Shown one piece after another: positions 48,228-59,072 of a stretch of DNA of 64,000 nucleotides. The stretch is taken from NCBI RefSeq assembly GCF_000002235.5, contig NW_022145612.1, forward strand, positions 15,430,809 to 15,494,808. The letters run 5' to 3'. Both the position numbers and the translations under genes were made by a program. The stretch is from Strongylocentrotus purpuratus (Eukaryota; Echinodermata; Echinoidea; Camarodonta; Strongylocentrotidae). Below the pieces are notes generated by a model. It had not been told where the DNA came from, searched no databases, and was given only the letters and a program-made list of their open reading frames with translations. Numbering within the stretch: the stretch's first letter is position 1; each line of letters opens with the position of its first letter.

Positions 48228-51200
48228 CCATGATAGGCCTTTAAAATGAAAAATGTCTCACTTCAAGGCTTTGTGGCAGCTGTATCCATCTTTGAATTAC
48301 ATGCATAAATCCTTTTCAGTCATAGTAGGGTCTGAACTATCCATGCTTAAGACTATATATCCCCTCCCATAGGCTCATAATATTGTAGCTCTCCTATTTG
48401 AAGCTGGCTTGACTCAAGCCCAATGTATTGAGCCAAAAGGGTGTTTTTTAATTTTTTAAAATTTATTTCTTTCTTTAAAAAAAATAAATCTGTAGGCCTA
48501 AAAAACTTGTTCAGCTACCCTATTTTCAATTTTGCTAGAATTGTGTTTTGAACAATATAAAATACATAAGACGGCGGCTACCCACCTCACTACAGAAACC
48601 ATGTGTTGATAAGTTGTAGCATGATTGCAGATTTGCAGTACTAAAAGCCTCACTTTAATAATTCTTAGGATCAAAAGAAGGAGCTTTCATCAAGGAAATA
48701 CTTAACTTGAATTTCTTCCCAATCCAAACAAGCTTTTGGACTTGACACAACTTCCTGCTCCACTATCTTACCATGTTTCATTTTTTCTTCCACACAGCTA
48801 TGTGCATATACCGTCCAGGTTCTTGGCCTTAATAACATTTTCAGCAAATTACTTGTCCCTTAAAATGGAAGTTAAAGTCTTGCCACAGTAAAGCACCCCT
48901 TCTTACTACTTATTTACAAAATAGGCAAGACATGATGAAGTATAATCATGACACATCGTCATATATATTAATCTATATCAGTTACAAACAAATTCCCATG
49001 AAAGATATAAACCAATAATACTATTGAACAGAAAATCTACCAATTCAAATCTCTATTGCGATGTCCCCTGTAAAACTGGGACAAAAATGGTTATATCACC
49101 CCAAAACTATTTTTTGAGGTCAGACAAACTCAACAGGCTTATAAGCTTCAAATGGAAAGTAGTTTTGTATGAAAGTGAAGTGAGAAAGAATGCTTGTGAC
49201 CAACACTTCCAAGAACTCAACTTTCTCTTTAATTGATGAAACTCAATTCATAGTAGGAAGAAATGGCCTCAATGTCATATTGATGTGGCCAGCCCTAATC
49301 TTAGGTATTTTTCCCTAAAAAGTTAGAGGAAGTGGAAGCTAGCAAGAATATCCTGGTATCAGTGAGAATTTGAGCATTGCTTTTGATCGAATCAAAACAG
49401 AAACATAATCATTCATAGGGAGTGGTTGGGGACATTCAAGATCAATGGAAGTGGAATACTGAGAACACGTGGAGGAATTTCCTTGTCTTCCTTTCACTTA
49501 TTTGATGTGTTTCTTTGTAGTTTGAGTAGATCGAGTTTTTAATCACAAAGAATCATTACCTGGAAATGAAAAAAAAAAAATTGAGTAGTTTTGAAATCAT
49601 ACTACTCATATTTCTTGAATTGATTTGAATTAGATACAGAGAATTGTTACCAGGTCTACTGTAAAATGTATAAGTACAATGTTTTATATTGTATTGTATT
49701 TTGAAACCGAAATTTAAGTGTATGCTTTGTAAGCCTAATGGCTTTTTTTTTTACCATGAGCATATCATAGAGCCTATTGTGGTAGGGTCCATGGGCACAA
49801 AAAGTATTGACTTCAAGTGTTTCCTTGAAGGTATAACATAACTTACCACACACAAAAACAGTATCTAAAACTTCCCTGTTGCCTCCGAACTTCCTGATAT
49901 TAAAGAAAGAAGTTGGGTATAGAGCAACCATCCTAGATCCTGTTCATTTACATTATTAACATTCTTTCTCTATTAAGGAAATAAGTTGACAACATACCTC
50001 CCCCTCTTTCTATACCTTTTTTGGTCTCTCATTTCCTCAATAAACACATCCTGTTCAAGATTATAGTTAATAAGTTTCCTTTAAACATTCCCTGGACTGC
50101 AAACACTGCATTTGTTAAGATCTTTCCCTCTTAACTAATCTATGTAATTAGACAACAGAGTACCAGGACTAATCTGAGATACTAGATGCTACTAATGAAC
50201 AAGAGACAGTATTTCCCTAACTTACAAATATCACAATCAAGTCTTCCTGCAAAATATATAAGGTAGCTATTACTTCATAGCTGTCACTATAAGAACCATT
50301 GAAATTCATTAAATATCTATTACCGTACCCTTTTTAGTTTTTAATATGGCTTGGAGCATTCTGACTTCTGTTTATTGAATTCAACATCTTTTATTAACTG
50401 GCTGATTTATCTTTCTTTTGGTTACTTTTTAATCAGAATATGGAGGTATAAAAAAAGAGGGGCAGCAACACTTCAAGGAAGTCCAAGATCTAAATCAGTC
50501 TTTCCTCATTCTTCGTCTTCTTCATTAAAATTCTTCCACCTCTGCGTTCCTGGTACCAAAAAGTTACTTATTCTTTATCCTTCTCTTCGTCTGAATAATG
50601 TAAGTTATTTTGTCTGAGTTGAACCGCTCGCAAACTCCTCCATAAGGTCACAGGAGTGTTTTATAACCTGGGAGTATGTATGTAGACACGCTCAAATGAG
50701 CTTAGTCATTGTGAGTTGGCATTCTCGAGCTATGTGGTGGCACCACACACAGATTGTATGACCTTTATGCACACTCTTTAGTGTTATCTAAAGTATGGTG
50801 GACTGATAATCTGCCTAACTCTATGACTTTCAATCCAGCAGGGCATATAAAATGGGTTGGTCTTTTGTGCATTGTGAACAAAGATACTAGTGTTTGACTT
50901 TGGGAACAATTTAAGAGAAATGGGAACTTGATACAATTTTTCTTTGCCTTCAAAAGTACAATAAAATTTCCTTGATTCTTCTGACAATGAATTCCGAGCA
51001 TATCTTCCTTTTGACTCATTTTCCTTGAAAAGTTTTCATACTTTTGAAAAGCGAAAATATTAAATAATGACTAATCCTCTCTTTGCTTGTTTGCATGTAT
51101 AGAAGGAATATAGTGCCAAGAATTTAAAATGTTTAGTCAGAATAATCTTTTCCATGTTTTCTTAAAAAGTTCTGATATTGTTATTACTATGACTCCATTA

Positions 51201-52557
51201 GTACATCCTTAACATTTTCAGCAATCACAGCTACAAGTATTTCATAACTTAGGACCTGACCACCCAGCCTACACACAGAGTATGCTCACTACTCTATAGA
51301 ATCCAGGGGCATAATAAATGTCTTATAAGTGTCTCTATTCTCTAATGCCTCTAAAAAAGAAAAAGATCACACTGCTATCACAAACAGAAGCCTCCTTTTC
51401 TCAGAAAAACCTCTTTTATCACGGATTCACATATTTTCGATTTCAATATCTGAGACATCAACCAAAACAAACACATCTCCCTTTTAGGAATAAGACACTT
51501 AAGCTGTAAAATCAGTCAGTCATGAAGGTTTCACTTTTGATACTACTCTATCATTGTCTGAATAGTAAAGTATCTCTAAACTCCAAGCTTCTTGGTATAT
51601 ACGCCCACTCGCTGCCAGCCACCCAGCACTTTCACTATAAATCCGGTCTTGGGATATTTAATCTTCATTACATTTGTTTAATATCATCTTATCTCACGTA
51701 AACCATGCTAACTTTTCCAGGAAAGATGCCTTGTACAGATATGATTGATTTGGAAAAGACACCTTTTATCTTTCTGTTGGAATGAAGTACAAAAATCAAT
51801 AACAATTAATGTCTTTGATTCTAGGTAATTTGCCTAGACCCTAGTTCGGTAGACGTGCAAAAAGTCAATTGAAACTTAATTCATTCTAAAAGGTAAAGAA
51901 AAATTAATCAATTAATAACATTGCTGATGGTTCGCTATCGTGATGTGTGATTTGATTGCCATTTGTATTGGGAGTAACTATGAAACGATCCACAACTCCT
52001 CCTCCAATTGATATCTCTGTTAAAAGGAGATGGTCGTCAGTTTTCATCCCTTTGCAGCTTTGTATCCATTTTGGTCCCTCCCAACTACATAACTGTGCCT
52101 TTCCTCCTAATCCTCTTCAATCTATCTTCCATCTCAACCATATCCAAACCACTAATTAACCCTCTCTCTATCATAACATTAACATACATTGTCATTTATG
52201 TTCAAGACATCACATGATTCCTTCAATATTCACTTTTAACTCCTTGCCTACTGGAACCAGGTGTCTCCTGTATACAAACTTATGGGAATTAAAGAATTTA
52301 GTTGTCAATGGGATAACAGTTTTACATTCTACTCAACCTTAGTGAGCTAACCCATCTTTCTCATTAATTTTATCCCTCTTGTCTGTATATATTACTCCTA
52401 ATGTACAGATTTTTATGTTGTAGACTCTGGACAAAGCTTTTGGAAGGTGTAAAATACAGTGCCTTTCACACACAGTTGTGTAAAATAAAGTGCCTTTCAC
52501 AGTCGTGTAAAATGCTGCGATCTATCATATCAGTATCCTATCAGTATACAGACGTTA
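48228..52557. other. Intron-like or intergenic DNA
   Basis: No domain-bearing frame, RNA gene or repeat structure that I can support; frames of 60-90 codons here look like chance. Confidence 0.4.
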
Positions 52558-52825
52558 AGTATGAGGGGGGTAGGGGTACCATCTAATGTTAGAGTCCATT
52601 AAGATCACAGCTGGTGAAGTCAATTTATTGAGGGAAAAAGTACATGGTTGAAGAGAGTGGTTACAATAAAACTATCCAATCTGATTGACAATGGTTCACT
52701 TTGAAGGAAAACAAAGAGGTAATTATGATGATATTGTAATTGGATGACAACTTCAAACCATGGAACAGATGAAAATTGATAATAATTAGAAGAAGAAAAA
52801 AAAATCAGAATAACAATGATAATGA

Positions 52826-52876
<51 letters not shown>

Positions 52877-52892
52877 CACTACTACTACTAAT
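52826..52892. repeat. (ACT)n trinucleotide microsatellite
   Basis: About 22 ACT units with one CCA and one AAT variant; the poly-Ser frame on the minus strand is this repeat. Confidence 0.95.
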
Positions 52893-53268
52893 ACTAATAA
52901 TGATAACGATAATAATAAAGCTGATTGACATGATTGCAGAGCCTTGACAGTTATTTATTACTAACGAGGCTACCCTGGGTAAACAAGATTATTATCATAA
53001 TCAGTATTGTAAAAACTGTAAGAGAGACAGAAACGATCTCTTTCTGGAATATTAAACAATATTTCATGTCAATCTTAGCCAGCTGATCCAATTACATTCT
53101 CTGTTTCCTACCCTTGCTGTTAGTCTCTATCTGTATCTTACCCTTGATACATTTGTTAAGCACTTTAAAACACAAACTTGTGAAGGGTTTAACATTTCTT
53201 GCCCTCCACAGTTGGATAGCATGGTCAGATCTCTTTTTCTCTGTATCATATATCAATACTTGACTATG

Positions 53269-53498
53269 AGGCTGTTCACACCGGCAGAGATAGCACGCGT
53301 TAGACTGCGCTTTCTCTGCGGTTTGGAAGGTACAACGTCGTTTCGGTCCGCCCAACAGCGAGCCACGGCGAGCCAAAACGGCGTGCCACTGGAGCACCTC
53401 TTGGGGGTGGTCCACAAGAGATAGCGCGGTCTAGCGCGCGCTAGAAAAAAGGGGGTGCTACGATAGACCGCGCTATCTCATTGCGGTGTGAACAGCCT
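53269..53498. mobile_element. MITE, 230 bp, with a probable 5-bp target duplication
   Basis: The ends AGGCTGTTCACACCG and CGGTGTGAACAGCCT are exact inverted repeats of 15 bp, flanked by CTATG at 53264-53268 and 53499-53503. Beyond them the arms pair further (gagatagc... against ...gctatctc). The interior is GC-rich with tagcgcgcgcta. No transposase. A frame on the minus strand and one on the plus strand across it are not credible genes. Confidence 0.85.
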
Positions 53499-54118
53499 CT
53501 ATGAACACTTCCTTTATTCAGTATGAGAGCAGTTATAAAGTAGGGGTACCATCTAATGTTACAGTCCATTAGGGTTACAGCTGGAAGAAGAAGAAAAAAA
53601 ATCAATTTATTTTTGGAAAAGTACACATAGTTCATTACAGTGGTTAAAATCAGATTGACATCCTATCTGATTAAAATGGAGATTTTTAAAAAATTATTAT
53701 GACATTGCTCAGCTGGGATGACAATTTCAAAATTGTGTAAAGCTTACTTTTGAATAGTTATTTCATAACATCAAAGTCTAGAACAAGTGAAATTAAAACT
53801 AATATATCTTATAGTCAGCTGATGTACTAATAGCAAATCGATCCCTACTTCTATACCCACATTTTAGTTACTAATACACTATTTAAACTTTACACTTTAG
53901 AATTTAAAAATAAGAATTTGCCATCCTATCTGACTGAAAATGGTCGCTATTTATATAAAAAGAAGTTCAGTTCAACTGCAGGGATATAAACTTGTGAAAA
54001 AAAAAAAAATGAATCAAAGAATAGAAAAGGATAAATTTTGTATTCATGTGTAATTTGTGCAAGTTTTAGAACATACAATGCATTCCAAGGACACTTGCTT
54101 TCCTGATTGAAATAGGAC

Positions 54119-54168
54119 CCCCCCCCAAAAAAAATAAAATAAAATAAAATAAAATAAAAATAAAAACA
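54119..54168. repeat. Poly-C, poly-A and (AAAAT)n
   Basis: A short C run, A run, then five to six aaaat units. Confidence 0.88.
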
Positions 54169-54712
54169 TTTTTTCTTTCCTTTCGACAGCCTGGAAGTTT
54201 GATAAACAAACTAAACAAGTTACAACTGGGTTAACTAAGTTTGTTTGATCTAGCAAGAACCTATGTAAGAAATCACTGAGCAAGAACATTCTAACCTTTA
54301 AAATAAGCCAATTTTATGCATTTTCACATCTTTCAAATTTAAGTAAACAAATGACTTGATTGGAATGATGCAAAGGTTATTCAACAGTATGTAAGTGGCA
54401 AGCAAATTATACCCTAAACATAATATGGACATACTCTCAAACATTTCACAGGACAGTATCAAAACTTTATCTTCGCTGTGAAACCTTTGTTACGATGCCT
54501 GACTGTTGTAAAATTTAAAATGAGGGTAAAGGTTTAATCCGTTGACGATCCAGGTGATTGAGTCACTGTCCAAACTTACCCTACCCTATATCCTTTGTCC
54601 ACTCACCGAATGGTCAACTGTAAGGATGACCAGCCGACCAGCTGATCGCAGCCCTTTGTTCAGTCATTACGGCCAGTTTGGCCAGCATTCAGCTATGACA
54701 ACGCTTTGTTAG

Positions 54713-55013
54713 TAAACAAGTGGACAGTTTGGTATTGGAGCCCACACACATGAGGTATGCGCTCAGACAAAGGTTTATGAACTTGGAAGGCTGGAGGCCC
54801 ACTTCTGACCCATTGTCCACTCTTGTTATTGCGTGGATGGGTCTTGAAGAGGGGTTTGAAGACTTTGTTCGACAGAAAGACATTCCTCATGACTTTGCCA
54901 ACTCAAGATTTGTTTTGGGGTTAGAAATACTGAAATATTCATGTATTTACTTCATGAAATTGCTTTGCATAAGTACAATATATACTTTACTACTAAATGA
55001 AAGAGATAATTAA
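54713..55013 (+). CDS. Candidate coding exon, unrecognised protein
   Basis: The frame is open from 54699 to a TAA at 55011-55013, with a possible acceptor (GCTTTGTTAG) ending at 54712. The first 65 or so codons read like real protein: ALRQRFMNLEGW, then DPLSTLVIAWMGLEEG and FEDFVRQKDIPHDF, rich in Trp, Glu and Asp and not low-complexity. After about 54,910 the composition turns AT-rich and hydrophobic, as in intron or UTR, so the true exon end is probably near 54,905-54,920, but I see no strong donor there. Family unknown. A GC-richer stretch can stay open by chance, and the minus strand is also open across part of it. Confidence 0.3.
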
Positions 55014-55590
55014 ATACCCCAATCAAAGCGATAATTGATGACATGAGGTGTTCTCTGTTGATAACTTTACAACTTGACAGCATAACATAGATTTACAACT
55101 GAGAAGTACTAGCTATTGGAAAGCAAGTCTGTTTAGTTATAATATTGATGAAGGACTGCCACCTTTCTACAAAGTCTCTTCATCAAGGTATACCAAACAT
55201 GTATTTGCTTCTCCTGAACATAGTCAAAGTTTCAAACATAAACTTCCTTAATGAATAAGTCTCATGTTTGACAGAATGCATACCTATTATCATAGGCAAT
55301 GTGATGCTCACTCACTTTTTCATCACAATAACAAAATAAAGTCTTTGTTGAGTCTCCCTTTACCTCTTTGTTCAGAAATCTATATTTTGATCAGTGATTT
55401 CTTTGTTTGGTACACCTGTCACCTAAAAAGTAATATAGGCCTTTTCTTTGTTGTGAAAAATCCCTGCCTCTTTCTTTGTCTCCTCCTACCTTTTGTTATC
55501 AAACCCTACAAGGTTCAGTTTTAGCAGTTTTGTTTCAGTTTCTTTTCCATTTTCCATGTTTCTCTGTAAAACCACAACCAAATAAAATTA

Positions 55591-55663
55591 GAGGTTTGGG
55601 TGTAGATACACACAAGGGAGTTTGGCATTCCTAAATATAATGTACATGTACAGTAACTTTTTG

Positions 55664-55694
<31 letters not shown>

Positions 55695-55792
55695 ACATCT
55701 TCCTTATTTTCTCCCTCTCTTTGAGGTTTGGGTGTGCATACACTCAAGGGAGTTTGGCATTCCTCAATGTAATGTATGTGTACAGTAACTTT
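55591..55792 (+). repeat. Host tandem repeat, about 130-bp unit, split by the Helitron-like element
   Basis: gaggtttgggtg...cacaagggagtttggcattc...gtacagtaacttttt...tttctctct...ctacatcttccttatt is present once intact (from 55591). It starts again at 55722 but is broken after cagtaacttt, and its CT-rich remainder (tgtttctctctctacatctt) resumes at 58216. Unit 1 therefore serves as an internal empty site for the insertion. Confidence 0.85.
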
Positions 55793-55920
55793 TCAGGTGG
55801 GCTGTATATAATACAGACCACCTTATATTTTTGTTAAAATCGCCTTTATTTATTAGGTGGGCTGTATCTAATACAGACCACCTTATAATTTTGTTAAAAT
55901 TGCCTTTATTATTATTATTA

Positions 55921-57065
55921 TTATTTATTATTTATTTTTCTTATTTCGACCCACTTTTTTGTGTGCAAGATAATTTGAAAATGGCTCAATCAAATATCTT
56001 AAAATTTAACACACATATGTATAGGCATATTCACAAAACACAGCAATTTTTTCGACTTTGACCTTGACTGATGACGTCATCTAGGTGCCATTTTGTGAAT
56101 TTTTTTGAAAATCAACTCTTGATCATATCTTCATAACCAAAAGTAATTTCTCATTCATATTTATCATGATCAAGGTCAATATCAGTCCGGTCAAATTAAG
56201 GTCAAAAAACGCGCGCGTGCGCGTACGTCCGCGCGTCAATACGCGCGCAAAAATTTTAAATGCTCAAAATCGTCTTAAATTTTTTTTGCATACGTTTCAG
56301 GTCATTTTAAGCATTTTATAAAAAATCGCGCACACGCGCATGCGCGCGCGTTTTCGCGCGTAACACCATTACACAACGTAGAATCGCCATTTTTTTTCTT
56401 TCTTGATAATTCCCATATTTTGTCAAACAATTTGATACTATGTTCATCTCTTTATGACCATTAATTTAAGATGAGCGTCCATTCAAGATAAATGTCAGTG
56501 CGCGCGAGCTCTTATAATACATAGCATATATGGGCAAAAACATGCCTATACAAAATCCATTATAGCTCTTTGGAATGCACCGGGATCCTCAATTTTTTTC
56601 CTATTTAGATAGAGTATGAGTCGGAGACATGATTTCATGTCTCATTTGGCCATTAAGTGTATCGAGACATCATCACAATGGCCTTGGAACTCAAAATACG
56701 AATTTGCATATTATGACGTCAGCATATTTATGGAAAATTGATTGTATCTCTGTAAATATTGATCAATTTTCTTCAAAATTTCGATATGTTGTAGCTAAGA
56801 CAATTCTCTACAAGCTTTATAATAATCATTTTTCAGTTTGATGACGTCATCATAGTAAAAAACTCGATTAAAGGCCTCATGTCAAAAGGCCTTCATAATT
56901 TGCCTGATCCCTATAGAAGGTGAATTACGTTCACGTCATGAAACTACATGATATTGTTTTTTAAGAATTTTTAAGCAGTATCTCGCTTATTTTTGCTCTA
57001 TTTTGTCTCAAATTTAAGTTGACCAGCCCACCTATACTTGTTCCAAACAAGTATTATATGTCTAG
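55921..57065 (+). repeat. Core repeat of the Helitron-like element, copy 1
   Basis: Begins tttatttttcttatttcgac and ends with the hairpin (57034-57054) and CTAG (57062-57065). It carries three TGACGTCA sites and long alternating purine-pyrimidine CG tracts. Confidence 0.88.
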
Positions 57066-58213
57066 TTTATTTATTTATTTATTTTTCTTAATTCGACCCA
57101 CTTTTTTGTGTGCAAGATAATTTAAAAATGGCTCAAGCAAATGTCTTTAAATTTGGCACACGTATTTATAGGTATATGAACAAAGCACAGCAACGTTTTC
57201 AACCTTGACCTTGACTGATGACGTCATCTAGGCGCCATTTTGTGAATTTTTTTGAAAATTTACTCATGATCATATTTTCATAACGGTAAATCATTTTTCA
57301 TTCATATTCAACATGATCAAGGTCAATATCCGTCCGGTCAATTTCGGGTCAAAAAACGCGCGCCTGCGCGTACGTCCGCGCGTCAGTGCGCGCGCAAAAT
57401 TTTTAAATGCTCAAAATCGTCTAAAATTTATTTTGCATACGTTTCAGGTCATATTAAGCATTTTATAAAAAATCGCGCGTACGAGCATGCGCGCGCGTTT
57501 TCGCGCGTAACACCATTACAAAACATAGAATCGCCATTTTTTTTTCTTTCATGCTATTTCTCATATTTTTTCAAGGAATTTGATACCATGTTTATCTCTT
57601 TATGACCATTATTAACAAGATGAGCGTAAATTCAAGATATATGTCAGTGCGCGCGAGCTCTTGTAATACATAACATACATGGGCAAAAAAATGCCTATAC
57701 ACAATCCATTATAGCTCATTGGGATGCACCTGGACCCCAATTCTGTTTTAATATTTGAAAAGAGTATGAGTCAGAAATATGATTTCATGTCTCATTTGGC
57801 CATTAAGTGTATCGTGACATCATGTTAATGGCCTTGGAACTCAAAATACGAATTTGCATATTATGACGTCAGCATATTTATGGAAAATTGATTGTATCTC
57901 TGTATATATTGATTGATTTTCTTCAAAATTTCAATATGTTGTAGCTAAGATAATTCTCTACAAGTTAAAAAAAAAACTTTTTCATTTTGATGACGTCATC
58001 AGAGTGAAAATTTTGATTAAAGGCCTCATGTCAGAAATTTCATAATTTGCGTGTTATGACTATAGAAGGTGAATTTCGTTCACGTAATGAATCTACATGA
58101 AAGTGTTTTTTAAGAATTTTCAAGCAGTATCTCGCTTAATTTTGCTCTATTTTGTTTTCAAATTTAAGTTGACCAGCCCACCTATACTTGTTCCAAACAA
58201 GTATTATGTCTAG
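57066..58213 (+). repeat. Core repeat of the Helitron-like element, copy 2
   Basis: Head-to-tail with copy 1 at high identity, lacking the 5' AGGTGGGCTG terminus but with its own hairpin and CTAG. The CG tracts are slightly more decayed than in copy 1. Confidence 0.88.
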
Positions 58214-58318
58214 TTGTTTCTCTCTCTACATCTTCCTTATTTTCTCCCTCTTTCATTCTCTATCTTCTCTAACTTTTGTCTGTGTAAGTTGTGTAACTTG
58301 TATCTGTCTCTATCTCGA

Positions 58319-58372
58319 CCATTCTTTTCGATCTGTAACTCTCTCTCTCTCCCTCCCTCTTTCTCTCTCTCA
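58319..58372. repeat. CT-rich microsatellite
   Basis: ctctctctct, ccctccctct and further tctctctct blocks. Confidence 0.9.
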
Positions 58373-59028
58373 TAATCTGGTCCTTTGACCACTTTGATAG
58401 TCTTTTTCTCCCTAATCACACATGATTCTGTATCTCACCATTCTTGGCTGCTCTCCATTGCTCTTCCACCTAACCAATCTCTCACTTGACATACAATTCC
58501 AATGACCAAAATGCTTTTTGGAATCAGGTTTATTACCATTCAAAGTAATCTTGAGATACTATCTAACATTTCAAGTGATGCTAATGGCCACACACAATAT
58601 TGCTGGATACAACATAACCCTGGACATATCCCTGGACATATCTAAAATCATTTTACAGGCCTCACCAAAGAAATTTGCTGACTGAAAAAAGTTAGAAGCT
58701 TCATTTTCTATGAGCATTGCAGAAAGAACAAAGAGAAATTAATGACGAGACATTCTAAATGATAAAGGTTTCTCTGATTTTTTTCCATTTATGTCATCAA
58801 AATATTCTATAGATTTACGCTTGATTCAAACAAAAGAAAGGCGCTCAAAGGTATTCAAATGGCAATTTCAACTCAGAATTTCTTTCTGAATACACCAATT
58901 TTCATATGTTGTTTTGTTCTGTGCACATATTTTGACTTTGTGCCATGCTTAACTCATTTAATTATATAAATTATATAAAATAAATGTGAGTGAGATGTAA
59001 TCTAATTCTCTGTCTCTTTCTGTCTGCT

Positions 59029-59072
<44 letters not shown>

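Larger units (their letters stand above)
52558..54000 (+). repeat. Diverged tandem duplication, about 970-bp period with a shorter third copy
   Basis: ggggtaccatctaatgtta, gagtccatta and cagctgg occur at about 52571 and again at about 53542, followed in both by caatttatt, aaaagtaca and a cagattgacatcctatctg-type stretch; the latter recurs near 53921. The (ACT)n array and the 230-bp MITE lie between copies. Confidence 0.7.
55793..58213 (+). mobile_element. Non-autonomous Helitron/Helentron-like element with a tandemly repeated 1.15-kb core
   Basis: Helitrons move by a rolling-circle mechanism and leave no target duplication. The element starts TC (55793) and ends CTAG (58210-58213). Compared with the uninterrupted neighbouring host repeat (five T), the site is restored exactly: three T before and two T after, so it entered T/T without duplication. 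The 5' AGGTGGGCTG (55795-55804) has its reverse complement CAGCCCACCT near the 3' end (58174-58183), followed by a 9-bp-arm hairpin (58184-58204) and CTAG. Asymmetric inverted repeats plus a 3' hairpin and a T/T target recall Helentrons, while TC...CTAG recalls classic Helitrons. The first 60 bp occur twice (55793 and 55853) and the core occurs twice (about 55921-57065 and 57066-58213). No Rep/helicase gene. Confidence 0.78.

Noticed and set aside
53092..53424. Frames of 107 (-) and 70 (+) codons near 53.3 kb
   Set aside because: They cross the terminal repeat of the 230-bp MITE and overlap each other.
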